Below are positions 39,685 to 48,825 of a DNA stretch of 64,000 nt, in pieces. Position 1 is the first letter of the stretch, and every line of letters begins with the position of its first letter. Where the stretch lies: contig NZ_AP021875.1 of assembly GCF_009688965.1 (NCBI RefSeq), positions 7,049,001 to 7,113,000 of the forward strand, given 5' to 3'. This stretch comes from Desulfosarcina widdelii (GTDB taxonomy: Bacteria; Desulfobacterota; Desulfobacteria; Desulfobacterales; Desulfosarcinaceae). The notes below the pieces were generated by a model. The model did no database searches. It had not been told where the DNA came from and saw nothing but the letters and a program-made list of their open reading frames with translations. Both the position numbers and the translations under genes were made by a program.

Positions 39685-40947
39685 TCAACGGAACCGTCCG
39701 ACGGCGAACGGCCGCGGATCGAAAAGCGGACTTCGGCCCAGGACCAGGTCGGTGATCAGACGGCCGGTTCCCGGAGCCATCGTAACGCCCAGCATGCCAT
39801 GGCCGGTGGCAAGGAGCAGGTTGTCCCAACCCGGTGTGCGGCCGATGATGGGCAGATCGTCGCAGCACATGGGCCGCAGCCCCGCCCAGCGTTCTTCCAC
39901 CCGGCGGCCTATCGGCGTTTGCAGATAAAAGGCCGCAGCGGATTCTAAATGGTTCAGCCGTCGCTGGGTCAAGTCGGTGCCGAATCCGGAGAACTCCATG
40001 GTGCCGCCCAAACGAAGACCGTTTTTCCAGGGAGTGACGACGACGTTGCGTTCGTAAAGGTAACAGGGCATTTCAGGGCAGGCGGACGGCCTTTCCATGG
40101 TGATGCTGTAACCCTTTCCGGGCTGTACGGGGATGCGCAGATCGAACTGGCGGGCGATGGCCGCTGTCCAGGCGCCAGTGGCCAGGACGAACTGATCCGC
40201 GGAAAACGATCCGGTCGAGGTTCGCGCACGCCGTACGATACCGTTGCGGGTTTCGAAGCTTTTCACCCGGCAGTTTTCCTCGATCGTCACGCCCGAATTT
40301 CGGACGGCGCGGCTCCATGCTTCCACCAGGGCTTCCGGACGCAGGTGGCTGTCCGTAGTATGGTGCCAGCCGCCGCAAATCCGGTGGCTCAATGCCGGTT
40401 CCAACTGCCGGACGCTGTTGCGGTCATGGTATGTCGGGGCAAATCCGAAAGGTTCCAGCATGCGGCTGGTTTCTGCGTACCCCTCCAGGTATTTCGGATC
40501 GGTAAAGGCCATAATCACGCCGCGCCGGTCATGGTCGCAGTCCAGTTTTTCCTCTACCAGCAATTCGTCTAACAATTCCATGGATGTCCGCAAAATGGCA
40601 TCCTTGGCGCGCATGGCATGGCTGCGCTGGCTGGCCGTACAGTTGGCAGCAAACCGGAGCAGCCAGAAGGCCAGGGAAGGATCCGGGCGCGGTTTGATAT
40701 ACAGGGGCGAGGTGCCCCTCAAAAGGCGTATCATTTCATGGCTTATGGCGCCGGGGACGCATAGCGGTACAAGATCGCTGAAAAAGAGGATGCCGCAGTT
40801 GCCGTGGGAAGCGCCGGACCCCACGCTTTCCTCCTCGACGATGCGGACCGATTTCCCGGCGCGGGCCAGATACCAGGCGCAGGCCAGACCGATAACCCCG
40901 CCTCCTACGACCAGAACATCGCTGTGGCCGTTGTTTTCATGATTCAC
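39685..40947 (-). CDS. FAD-dependent amino-acid dehydrogenase (DadA-like)
   Basis: 420 residues from a GTG at 40947, which has AGGAA 9 bases before it. The FAD Rossmann motif VLVVGGGVIGLACAWYLARA is near the N-terminus, followed by the DAO-family GSGASHGNCG. The C-terminal GLRPMCCDDLPIIGRTPGWD and GHGMLGVTMAPGTGRL are typical of D-amino-acid dehydrogenase/glycine oxidase members. It would oxidise an amine or D-amino acid to an imine and pass electrons to a quinone. It is divergent from the aminotransferase operon across 417 bases and may feed or drain the same amino compound. Confidence 0.85.
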   Translation of the reverse strand: MNHENNGHSDVLVVGGGVIGLACAWYLARAGKSVRIVEEESVGSGASHGNCGILFFSDLVPLCVPGAISHEMIRLLRGTSPLYIKPRPDPSLAFWLLRFAANCTASQRSHAMRAKDAILRTSMELLDELLVEEKLDCDHDRRGVIMAFTDPKYLEGYAETSRMLEPFGFAPTYHDRNSVRQLEPALSHRICGGWHHTTDSHLRPEALVEAWSRAVRNSGVTIEENCRVKSFETRNGIVRRARTSTGSFSADQFVLATGAWTAAIARQFDLRIPVQPGKGYSITMERPSACPEMPCYLYERNVVVTPWKNGLRLGGTMEFSGFGTDLTQRRLNHLESAAAFYLQTPIGRRVEERWAGLRPMCCDDLPIIGRTPGWDNLLLATGHGMLGVTMAPGTGRLITDLVLGRSPLFDPRPFAVGRFR

Positions 40948-41274
40948 GACGAGCGTTTCCTTCCCTGTCGATAGTGGTTCTTCATCGTTTATGTATAGCG
41001 AAACCGGGTGGAAATTGAAACAGGTTATATGGATTGCGTCGAATTGCGCTTTGAAAACGGACACGCATATTTTCTTTTGTGAAGAAAGGGGAAATTCTGA
41101 AATAGAAGAAAGTAACTAAGTAAGAATAGATCCTTTCCCGAAGATCATGATCGATAAGTGGCTGATCGGAAAATGACACCCGATGAAAGCTTGCGCCGGT
41201 AATGCCTTAACAGCAGAAGGGCTGCGCGTCGCATCTCCGGGCAAATGAAGTTGCCTGGTATTGGAAATTTGGGG

Positions 41275-41304
41275 TTGACACTGTGGCTTTGTTCTGTTTA
41301 AAAT
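41275..41304 (+). promoter_or_regulatory. Sigma-70 type promoter of the aminotransferase operon
   Basis: TTGACA (41275-41280) is followed after 18 bases by TAAAAT (41299-41304). It lies about 60 bases before the aminotransferase ATG. Confidence 0.7.
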
Positions 41305-41308
41305 TTGT

Positions 41309-41322
41309 ACTGACCAGTCAGT
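41309..41322. promoter_or_regulatory. TetR-type operator
   Basis: ACTGAC-CA-GTCAGT, a perfect palindrome just after the -10 hexamer, where a bound protein would cover the start of transcription. The sequence is like many TetR/AcrR operators (ACTGACCGGTCAGT type). The TetR encoded at 45126 in the same operon is the obvious binder, giving autorepression. Confidence 0.75.
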
Positions 41323-41364
41323 TTAAAGAATAGATCCTTCCTTTTTCCTTCTAAGGAGTCGCCC

Positions 41365-42813
41365 ATGACCGCAACTGCCCATGCCATTTCCCGATGGCCG
41401 GATGTACCCGTGATCATGCAACAGCTGCGAGAACTGGTGAGCCAGCCCATGCGCCCGCTTCGCCGCGATAAAATGAAGGCGGTCCTCGACCACTTCGATA
41501 CGCGCTGCGCCGGTTCCAAAGCCCTTAACGAGGAGGCCAAAACCTGCATTCCCGGCGGGGTTCAGCACAATCTGGCATTCAACTACCCCTTCCCCCTGGC
41601 CATGACCCGGGCCGATGGACCCTACCTGTGGGATGTGGACGGCAACCGTTACATCGACTTTCTCCAGGCCGGCGGCCCGACAGTGCTGGGCAGCAACTAC
41701 CTGCCGGTCCAGGAAAAGGTGATTGACCTGATCAGAGAGTGCGGCCCAGTGACCGGTCTCTTTCACGAATACGAGATGAAGCTAGCAAAGCTTATCCATC
41801 GACACATGCCGGCCGTGGAGCTGTTTCGCATGCTGGGCTCGGGAACCGAAGGGGTGATGGCCGCCATCCGGGCCGCACGGTGCTTTACCGGTAAGGAAAA
41901 GGTGATCAAAGTCGGCGGGGCCTATCACGGTTGGAGCGACCAGATGGTTTACGGGCTGCACATCCCCGGCACCGGTTCCTTCGAGGCCCACGGCATTCCC
42001 AAAGGTTGCCTGGTTGCAACCCAGGAGGTCCATCCCAATGACATTGAAGCGCTGGAAACCCTGCTGACGGAAAATCAGAAACAGGATGGTACGGCCGCGG
42101 TCATCGTGGAGCCGCTGGGACCGGAGAGCGCCACCCGGCCGGTGCTGAGCGACTACAACCGACAGGTGCGGGAGCTGTGCGACCACTTCGGCGCCCTGCT
42201 GATTTTCGATGAGGTCGTCACCGGTTTTCGGGTGGGGCTGGGCGGCGCCCAGGGCTATTTTGACGTGCGCCCGGATCTTACCATCTTCGGAAAGTGCGTG
42301 GCCGGTGGATATCCGGCGGCCGGCGGCCTGGGAGGGCGCCGGGACGTGATGGCGACCCTGGCCGCTGGGCTCGAATCGGGCAAGCCCCGGGCCTATGTCG
42401 GTGGGACCCTGGCGGCCAATCCCCTGAGCTGCGCCGCGGGCTATTACGCCATCAAGGCCATCGAGGAGACCGAAGCCCATGTCAAGGCCGGTAAGGCCGG
42501 CGACCGTCTCAGTCAGGGACTCGCGCGTCTGATCGAGGCCTACAACCTGCCGTACGTCGTTTTCAACATCGGTTCCATCTGTCACCTGCAGACCTCCGGA
42601 GTCATGCTGTTGGAGGTGACCGACCCCAATATTTTCACCGAGATCGGTCCGCGCAAGCAGATGATGGAGGAGATGGGGGCCGCTTTTTCAGCCGAGGGAA
42701 TCATCACCCTGGCCGGCAGCCGCCTGTATACCTCCATGGCCGATACCGACGATGTGATTGACGACGCTCTGGCAGCTTTCGAACGTGTTTTTAAACAGGT
42801 TGAGGGTGTTTGA
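41365..42813 (+). CDS. Class III PLP-dependent aminotransferase (GSA-aminomutase-like)
   Basis: 482 residues; AAGGAG precedes the ATG. After an N-terminal extension of about 50 residues, the fold follows glutamate-1-semialdehyde aminomutase: MLGSGTEGVMAAIRAAR (about 155-171), GGAYHGWSD (about 189), LLIFDEVVTGFR (about 279-290) and the PLP lysine in TIFGKCVAGGYP (about 312). The first-gene position with a kinase and an aldolase argues against a heme role. More likely it interconverts an amino sugar, amino polyol or amino aldehyde with its keto or aldehyde form for phosphorylation and cleavage by the next two enzymes. Confidence 0.88.
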   Translation: MTATAHAISRWPDVPVIMQQLRELVSQPMRPLRRDKMKAVLDHFDTRCAGSKALNEEAKTCIPGGVQHNLAFNYPFPLAMTRADGPYLWDVDGNRYIDFLQAGGPTVLGSNYLPVQEKVIDLIRECGPVTGLFHEYEMKLAKLIHRHMPAVELFRMLGSGTEGVMAAIRAARCFTGKEKVIKVGGAYHGWSDQMVYGLHIPGTGSFEAHGIPKGCLVATQEVHPNDIEALETLLTENQKQDGTAAVIVEPLGPESATRPVLSDYNRQVRELCDHFGALLIFDEVVTGFRVGLGGAQGYFDVRPDLTIFGKCVAGGYPAAGGLGGRRDVMATLAAGLESGKPRAYVGGTLAANPLSCAAGYYAIKAIEETEAHVKAGKAGDRLSQGLARLIEAYNLPYVVFNIGSICHLQTSGVMLLEVTDPNIFTEIGPRKQMMEEMGAAFSAEGIITLAGSRLYTSMADTDDVIDDALAAFERVFKQVEGV

Positions 42814-42829
42814 CGAAGCAGGAACTCCC

Positions 42830-44449
42830 ATGGACAACGCCATGCCGTTTCCCCGATATATCATGGCCCACGACGTGGGCACCACCGGAAGCAAGACCTG
42901 CCTGTACCGGATCGATGACCGCCTGGAACAGGTGGATGCCTGCCTGGCGGAATATCCCCTGACCATGACCGCCGGAGGCGGGGCGGAACAGGTCGCCGAC
43001 GACTGGTGGACGGCCGTTTGTCAGTCCAGCAGGCGTATTCTGGCCAATAGCGGCATACCGGCCGAAAGCGTCGCCGGCATCGCTTTCTGCTGCCAGATGC
43101 AGGGCTCGGTCTTGGTGGACCGGATGGGAAAGGCCCTTCGTAATCCAATGATTTATATGGACGGAAGGGCCGTGGCCCAGCACCGCAAGAACCTGTGCCA
43201 CGGTCTGTTTCGCATCGGCGGCTGGAATGGGTTCAAAGTTCTACGGTCGCTTTGGGTCACCGGCGGATTGGCCGCGACCCCCAAGGACCCGTTGTGGAAG
43301 TATCACTGGGTGCGCGACAACGAACCGGACCTCTTCCGGCAGGTTCACAAGTGGCTGGATGTGAAAGACTACCTGATCCACCGCGCCACCGGTCGGTTTG
43401 CCATGACGGCCGATTCGGCCAACCTGACCTTTGTCTACGACACCCGCAAGGGTCGTCAGGGCTGGCACGCAGGGCTGTGCCACACCTTCGATGTGGATAT
43501 GCAGCATCTGCCCGAAGTGGTTCATGCCGCCGCAGTGGTGGGCGGGTTGGCCCGAACGGCCGCCGACCGGATGGGGCTGGCCGAAGGCACGCCGGTTGTG
43601 GGGGGCGGCGGGGATGTGACCCTGACCGCCATCGGTGCCGGTTGCACCGATCCCTATGACACCCACATCTACGTGGGCACATCGGGATGGGTGGCCGCCA
43701 ATGTGGAAAAGCGCATGGTGGATATCGGCAACTTCATTGCCGCGATTTGCGGGGCCATACCCGACCGCTACAATTATGTCGCCGAGCAGGAGACCTCCGG
43801 CGCCTGCCTGCAGTGGGTGCGCGACCATCTGGCCCGGGACGAGATCGGCGTCTATCTCAAGGAAAAAGCCGGGAAGACGGACGCCCGGGAGGAGATCGAT
43901 CACCTTTACGAATTGCTCAATCAGATCGCGGCCGAGACCCCGGCAGGGTCGGGCGGGGTAATCTTCACCCCCTGGCTGCACGGCAACCGGGCGCCCCGGG
44001 AAGACGCCCATGCGCGTGGGATGTTTTTCAACCTCGGTCTGTCCACCGGCAAGCGCATGCTGGTCAGGGCCGTGATGGAAGGCGTGGCCTTCCACAAACG
44101 ATGGATGCTGGAAGCCGTGGAAAAAAAGATTCCCCGCCGCGAAGCCATCCGGTTCGTGGGCGGCGGGGCCAAATCGGACGTCTGGTGCCAGATGATGGCG
44201 GACGTCACCGGCCGGCGCATCGAAACCGTCGACAATCCCCAGGATGTCGGGGCTGCCGGTGCAGCCCTGGTCTGTGCCGTGGGGCTGGGGATGCTGCCGT
44301 CTTTCGACCGGGTCAAACAGATGGTGCCGTCCCGGCGTACTTTTGCGCCGGAGCCGTTGAATCGGAAGGTGTACGACCGCCAGTACACGGTTTTCACCCG
44401 GCTGTATAAAAACAATCGCAAAGCGTTTGCTGCGCTCAACAAGCACTGA
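42830..44449 (+). CDS. FGGY-family carbohydrate kinase (xylulokinase-like)
   Basis: 539 residues from the ATG at 42830 (AGGAACTCCC before it). The actin-like kinase fold shows phosphate-1 motif AHDVGTTGSKTCLY near the N-terminus, WLDVKDYLIHRATGRF (about 182), VGGGGDVTLTAIGAG (about 258) and the adenosine motif RFVGGGAKSDVWCQMMADV (about 442). It phosphorylates a sugar, ketose or polyol. The position between a transaminase and a class II aldolase predicts a 1-phosphate ketose-type product that the aldolase then cleaves. The substrate is not identifiable from sequence. Confidence 0.88.
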   Translation: MDNAMPFPRYIMAHDVGTTGSKTCLYRIDDRLEQVDACLAEYPLTMTAGGGAEQVADDWWTAVCQSSRRILANSGIPAESVAGIAFCCQMQGSVLVDRMGKALRNPMIYMDGRAVAQHRKNLCHGLFRIGGWNGFKVLRSLWVTGGLAATPKDPLWKYHWVRDNEPDLFRQVHKWLDVKDYLIHRATGRFAMTADSANLTFVYDTRKGRQGWHAGLCHTFDVDMQHLPEVVHAAAVVGGLARTAADRMGLAEGTPVVGGGGDVTLTAIGAGCTDPYDTHIYVGTSGWVAANVEKRMVDIGNFIAAICGAIPDRYNYVAEQETSGACLQWVRDHLARDEIGVYLKEKAGKTDAREEIDHLYELLNQIAAETPAGSGGVIFTPWLHGNRAPREDAHARGMFFNLGLSTGKRMLVRAVMEGVAFHKRWMLEAVEKKIPRREAIRFVGGGAKSDVWCQMMADVTGRRIETVDNPQDVGAAGAALVCAVGLGMLPSFDRVKQMVPSRRTFAPEPLNRKVYDRQYTVFTRLYKNNRKAFAALNKH

Positions 44450-44458
44450 GGAGAGTAT

Positions 44459-45106
44459 ATGGATCTCTATCTACAGCCCCGCAAAGAAGTAATCGAATGT
44501 TGTCAATGGCTTTGCCGGCATGGCTACTTCGGCACCCTGCTCAGTGCCGGAGGCAATGTTTCCGTTCGCATCCCGAACGAACCGGCGCTGGTGATCACGC
44601 CATCGGGAAAACCATACATGGACCTGGTTCCCGAAGAAATCTGCGTGCTGGATTTCGACCTGAACCCCATTGCCGGAGATCTGGCGCCCTCCATCGAGAC
44701 GGCCATGCATGTGGGCATCTACCGCACCCGCAAAGACGTTGGCGCCGTGGTTCACACCCACCAGGCGCACGCCAGTATCTTCGCCTTGATCAACCATCCC
44801 ATCCCGGCCCTGTTCGACGAGGTGGCCCTGTCCATCGGGGAGACGGTGGACGTGGTGCCCTACGCCCTTTCCGGAACGCCCGAACTGGTGGAAAATGTCA
44901 CCCGAACCGTGGCCAACGGATGCAACTGCTTCATCATGCAGAACCACGGCGCGCTCAACTTGGGGAAAAACCTGGAAAAGGCCTGGAAGAACGCCGAACT
45001 TCTCGAGAAAACCGCCCAGGTTTATTACCAGGCCCTGACCACCGGCAAACCGGTGACCACACTGCCCGAAGAGACGGTGGAACTGGTCCGGCAACTGCGA
45101 AAATAA
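44459..45106 (+). CDS. Class II (zinc) aldolase, fuculose-phosphate aldolase family
   Basis: 215 residues; GAGGAGAG precedes the ATG. The AraD/FucA fold shows GNVSVRIP (phosphate loop), the Zn ligands in VVHTHQAHAS (HxH, about 99-101) and the third His in FIMQNHGAL (about 162). It would split a phosphorylated ketose into dihydroxyacetone phosphate or glycolaldehyde phosphate and an aldehyde. It lies 9 bases after the kinase. Confidence 0.9.
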   Translation: MDLYLQPRKEVIECCQWLCRHGYFGTLLSAGGNVSVRIPNEPALVITPSGKPYMDLVPEEICVLDFDLNPIAGDLAPSIETAMHVGIYRTRKDVGAVVHTHQAHASIFALINHPIPALFDEVALSIGETVDVVPYALSGTPELVENVTRTVANGCNCFIMQNHGALNLGKNLEKAWKNAELLEKTAQVYYQALTTGKPVTTLPEETVELVRQLRK

Positions 45107-45125
45107 TGGAAAATTGTGGATATCG

Positions 45126-45698
45126 ATGAAAGCCACGCAAAAAAAAATTCTCGCAGCGGCCATCGCGGTCTTTTCCCGGAAAGGGTTTCACCAGGCCACC
45201 ATGGATGAAATTGCCGGTGCTGCCGGTGTGGCCAAGGGAACCCTGTACTACAATTACGATTCCAAGTCGGCCCTGTTTTCCGCGGCCATTACCGACGGCA
45301 TCGATGAAATGATCGCCACGGTCCGTGCCGCCATGACCTCGGACCTTCCCTTTCACCAACATTTACGAAAACTGGTGGAACTCAACATCAATTTGTATTT
45401 AAAGCACAGCGACCTGACCCGCATTGTTTTCAATGAACTCACCAGCGGCATGGATCCCGGGGTTCTGGCCGAGATCGAGCAGGCCCGCCGGCGCTATGTG
45501 GCCTTTATGGCCGACCAGCTTCGCATCGGCCGCGACCAGGGCTACCTGCAGCCGGTGGACCTGGATCTGGCGGCCGTGGGACTCGTCGGTTTGGTGGAAA
45601 ACCTGTGCGCCCATCACCTGAAAAACCCCCGCCAGGCCCCGCAAGAAAAGATCGTCGAGACGCTGTACACCTTGCTGAGTCGAGGCCTGTGCGAGTAA
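45126..45698 (+). CDS. TetR-family regulator of the aminotransferase operon
   Basis: 190 residues from the ATG at 45126; a TTG at 45114 is an alternative. The N-terminal helix-turn-helix reads MDEIAGAAGVAKGTLYYNYDS (about 25-45), and a helical ligand domain forms the rest. It is encoded inside the operon 19 bases after the aldolase and probably binds the palindrome at 41309-41322. The inducer would be a pathway intermediate. Confidence 0.9.
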   Translation: MKATQKKILAAAIAVFSRKGFHQATMDEIAGAAGVAKGTLYYNYDSKSALFSAAITDGIDEMIATVRAAMTSDLPFHQHLRKLVELNINLYLKHSDLTRIVFNELTSGMDPGVLAEIEQARRRYVAFMADQLRIGRDQGYLQPVDLDLAAVGLVGLVENLCAHHLKNPRQAPQEKIVETLYTLLSRGLCE

Positions 45699-45711
45699 AA
45701 GGAGCCGGGAG

Positions 45712-46932
45712 ATGAATCATCGTCACAAACGATTGGAAGAAGCTTCCGGCTACCGGTGGGTGGTACTCCTCGTCTTTTCGATCATCACGGTGGTCATCCA
45801 GATGCAATGGCTCACCTTCGCCCCCATTGCCAGGGAGGCCTGTCTTTTTTACCAGGCCACGCCGCTTCAGATCGACCTGCTATCTCTGGTGTTCATGCTC
45901 GCATTTCTGGTTGTCTGCATTCCGGCTTCCTTTGTGATCGATACCTACGGCATTCGCGTCGGCATCGGTACCGGTGCGCTGCTCACCGGCCTGTTTGGCG
46001 TGGCCAAAGGCATTTTCGCGACCGATTACACCCTGGTGCTGATCTGCCAGACCGGCCTGGCCGTTGCCCAACCGTTCATTATCAACGCCGCCACCAAGGT
46101 CGCCATGCGCTGGTTTCCTGCCAACGAACGTGCCACGGCCGTGGGCCTCGCAACGCTGTCCCAGTTCGTCGGTGTGCTCATCGTGATGATCGTGACTCCG
46201 CTTCTGATTCAGGTCGATGGAGAAGGCACAGCCGATCTTGCGTCCATGCTGCGGATCTACGGCGGTGTCGCTGCCGCGGCGACGGTGCTTTTGCTGCTCT
46301 TTTTACGCGAGCGGCCGTCCGGCGATCCGGGCCGTTCGTCCACGGAGGCGCCCTTCAGCTTCCTGCCGGGTCTCAAGCATATCCTTGCGCTTAAAGATAT
46401 GCAGATCGTTCTTCTGGTTTTCATGGTGGGCCTCGGGGCCTTTAACGCCATCAGCACCTGCATCGATCAGATTTGCCAGCTCAAGGGCTTTTCCATCGAG
46501 CAGACCAGCATGGTGGGCGGCATCCTTCTTGCGGCCGGAATCCTCGGCGGCCTGACGCTGCCGCCGCTTTCCGACCGTTTGAAACGGCGCAAAGCTTTTT
46601 TGGTGCTGGCCATGGCGGGCATCGTTCCAGCCCTGATCGCCATGACTGTTGCCACCGGCTATCCACTGGTTCTTTTAAGTGCTTTTGTCTTTGGCTTCTT
46701 TCTGCTGGGCACCGGCGGTCCCATCGGCTTCCAATACAGCGCCGAGATCTGCAGACCTGCACCGGAGTCTACCTCCCAGGGCCTGATTTTACTAATGGGG
46801 CAGGTCTCCGGGATCTTGTTCGTGCTGGGCATGAATACCGTCGGCGTAGTCCCCCTGTTATGGCTTTTTGTGCTCCTGGCCTTCGCCAGTGTCGGACTTT
46901 GCGGTCGTCTGACCGAGTCCGAGATCGAGTAA
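45712..46932 (+). CDS. MFS transporter
   Basis: 406 residues, 12 predicted helices; AAAAGGAG precedes the ATG. The N-terminal half (YRWVVLLVFSIITVVIQMQW, FVIDTYGIRVGIGTGALL, INAATKVAMRWFPANERATA) resembles the FLVCR-like/organic cation branch of the MFS. It lies 13 bases after the TetR gene and probably brings in the substrate of the pathway. Confidence 0.88.
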   Translation: MNHRHKRLEEASGYRWVVLLVFSIITVVIQMQWLTFAPIAREACLFYQATPLQIDLLSLVFMLAFLVVCIPASFVIDTYGIRVGIGTGALLTGLFGVAKGIFATDYTLVLICQTGLAVAQPFIINAATKVAMRWFPANERATAVGLATLSQFVGVLIVMIVTPLLIQVDGEGTADLASMLRIYGGVAAAATVLLLLFLRERPSGDPGRSSTEAPFSFLPGLKHILALKDMQIVLLVFMVGLGAFNAISTCIDQICQLKGFSIEQTSMVGGILLAAGILGGLTLPPLSDRLKRRKAFLVLAMAGIVPALIAMTVATGYPLVLLSAFVFGFFLLGTGGPIGFQYSAEICRPAPESTSQGLILLMGQVSGILFVLGMNTVGVVPLLWLFVLLAFASVGLCGRLTESEIE

Positions 46933-47036
46933 GTGCACAGCTTTTTCCAAGTCTATTCTCTCCGGTATTTTCCTTTTCCCCAATGAAGCGGGCTTTTCGC
47001 CTTCCTCCAATGATTTACCCTTTACATTTCGATATC

Positions 47037-47050
47037 TGAATATATATTCA
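47037..47050. promoter_or_regulatory. ArsR/SmtB-type operator
   Basis: TGAATATATATTCA, a perfect 14-bp palindrome of the TGAA-TTCA form used by metal-sensing ArsR proteins. It is 25 bases before the ArsR gene start and likely overlaps the promoter. Confidence 0.75.
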
Positions 47051-47074
47051 AATAAATCTCGAAAGGATATGGTT

Positions 47075-47455
47075 ATGGTTAGAACTTGCACGGTTTTGCC
47101 GGAGTCATTAAACACCTGTGACATACGCGTAATCCATCTGGAGCGGGTGGCCCGGGCCCGGGCCGAGGCCATCGCCGAGAAGGATGTGGACCGGCTGGCG
47201 CAGACGTACAAAATCATGGGCGATCCGACGCGACTGAAAATCATTTTAGCCCTGCGGGGCGGAGAAATGTGCGTTTGCGACATTGCCGCTTTCATCGGTC
47301 TGAGCGAGTCGGCCGTATCTCACCAGCTCCGACGGTTGCGCGACCTTTCCCTGGTGCGTTCCCGGCGCGACGGCCAGGTCCTGTACTACTCGTTGGACGA
47401 TGAACATGTCGTGGATCTGATCACCACGGGGTTGAGTCATATAAAAGAAGATTGA
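47075..47455 (+). CDS. ArsR/SmtB-family metal-sensing repressor
   Basis: 126 residues from the ATG at 47075, which has AAAGGA 8 bases before it; an ATG at 47069 is too close to the site. The winged helix-turn-helix carries the metal-type motif MCVCDIAAFIGLSESAVSH (Cys-x-Cys in the recognition region). Two more Cys lie near the N-terminus (RTC, NTC), a CadC-like alpha-3N site layout for soft metals (Cd, Pb, Zn, As). It probably represses itself and the permease gene that follows 83 bases later. Confidence 0.9.
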   Translation: MVRTCTVLPESLNTCDIRVIHLERVARARAEAIAEKDVDRLAQTYKIMGDPTRLKIILALRGGEMCVCDIAAFIGLSESAVSHQLRRLRDLSLVRSRRDGQVLYYSLDDEHVVDLITTGLSHIKED

Positions 47456-47538
47456 GCCTTGTGAAACTTTCGTTCCCAAGAGGTAAAATGGAACAACGAA
47501 CACTCGGTGTCGTACCTTCACGCAAGGGATAAATTCAA

Positions 47539-48699
47539 ATGAGCTTGATAATCGATATTTTGCTCGAATCCTGGCATCTGCTCCTCGAATCTTCAATTTT
47601 TATTCTCTTTGGCCTTATCGTCAGCGGTCTTTTGAGGGTGTTTCTCGATCCAGGGACGGTCAGCCGGCATCTGGGGCGGGGAAGGTTCCGGTCGGTTTTC
47701 AAGGCTTCTATCCTGGGGATTCCCATTCCGCTTTGCAGTTGCGGGGTGCTGCCGGCGGCCGCAACCTTAAGGAAACAGGGTGCCAACAAGGGTGCCGTGA
47801 CCTCGTTTCTCATCTCCACACCGGAATCGGGCGTGGATTCCATTGCCATCACCTACGCCCTGATGGACCCGATCATGACCGTCGTTCGACCCGTGGCCGC
47901 GTTTCTGACCGCTTTCGCCGCCGGCATTTCCGAGAATTTGCTGGGGAAACCGATAGAGAACCGGTCGGTCGTGCCCGACCTCACCTGCCCGGTGGACGGA
48001 TGCTGCGACGGTCGGAACTGCTCGCCGGAGGCGCATCGTCACCACCACACCATGACAGAGAAAATCGGCGCCGGGTTGCGATTTGCCTTCACCGATGTCT
48101 GGGGGGACCTGGCCGTATGGTTTCTGATTGGCCTGCTTCTTTCCGGCATCATTACCGTCATGATTCCCGAATCTGTTTTCAGCCGGTACATGGGCGGCGG
48201 GTTTCTTTCCATGCTGATCATGCTGGGAGTCGGCATCCCCATTTACATCTGCGCCACGGCCTCCACCCCGATCGCCGCCTCCCTGATCCTTCAAGGAGTC
48301 AGCCCCGGCGCCGCCCTGGTTTTTCTGATGACCGGTCCTGCCACCAACATCACTTCCCTGACGGTGCTGGTCCGGATTCTGGGAAAGCGGGCCACGGCCA
48401 TCTACCTTTTTTCCATTGCCGTTTGTGCCGTGGGGTTTGGCCTGCTGATAGACTGGATTTATCAGTTCCTGGGGATTTCGGCCCAGGCGGTGGTAGGGCA
48501 GGCCGCAAAATCGATTCCCATGGGTCTTGAACTGGCCGCCGCGATCCTTATTTTATTGCTCTCGGTAAAACCGGTAGGGCGGTTTTTTCAAAGCCGCTTT
48601 GCCGGGCCGAAAGCAGCCGACCGGCACGCTGGCCACGTCCATACGAGCACGGAGAGATCGGAACACTGCACCGGCGGCAACTGCGGATGCAGTCACTGA
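47539..48699 (+). CDS. SO_0444/ArsP-type permease (probable Cu/Zn or metalloid efflux)
   Basis: 386 residues; AAGGGA precedes the ATG. It has eight or more helices in two similar halves. Half one has GIPIPLCSCGVLPAA (about 55-69; Cys-Ser-Cys-Gly pair) and half two has GVGIPIYICATASTPIAASL (about 233-252), as in the UPF0718 permease family. Metal-binding features are DGCCDGRNC and RHHH in the central loop and a His/Cys tail (HAGHVH, GGNCGCSH). Together with the ArsR gene it points to export of a soft metal or metalloid. Confidence 0.85.
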   Translation: MSLIIDILLESWHLLLESSIFILFGLIVSGLLRVFLDPGTVSRHLGRGRFRSVFKASILGIPIPLCSCGVLPAAATLRKQGANKGAVTSFLISTPESGVDSIAITYALMDPIMTVVRPVAAFLTAFAAGISENLLGKPIENRSVVPDLTCPVDGCCDGRNCSPEAHRHHHTMTEKIGAGLRFAFTDVWGDLAVWFLIGLLLSGIITVMIPESVFSRYMGGGFLSMLIMLGVGIPIYICATASTPIAASLILQGVSPGAALVFLMTGPATNITSLTVLVRILGKRATAIYLFSIAVCAVGFGLLIDWIYQFLGISAQAVVGQAAKSIPMGLELAAAILILLLSVKPVGRFFQSRFAGPKAADRHAGHVHTSTERSEHCTGGNCGCSH

Positions 48700-48751
48700 C
48701 CCGGTGGGCCGCCAGAAAAAGTGACATCGGATGCCAAGGCAATCTTTTTTA

Positions 48752-48782
48752 TTGACACCTTTCGATGTTTGACATATCAAAC
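48752..48782 (+). promoter_or_regulatory. Promoter and palindrome before feoA
   Basis: TTGACA (48752-48757), a 17-base gap and TATCAA (48775-48780) form a promoter. The inverted repeat GTTTGA-CATA-TCAAAC (48767-48782) overlaps the -10. It is probably the operator of an iron-responsive repressor; which family is unclear. Confidence 0.6.
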
Positions 48783-48825
48783 TTTTCCCGATCAACCATT
48801 TACTCAAGGCGTTCGTGGAGCTGCA

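Noticed and set aside
41365..42813. Assigning the aminotransferase to heme synthesis as hemL
   Set aside because: The N-terminal extension and the kinase/aldolase/MFS operon do not fit, although the fold is that of GSA aminomutase.
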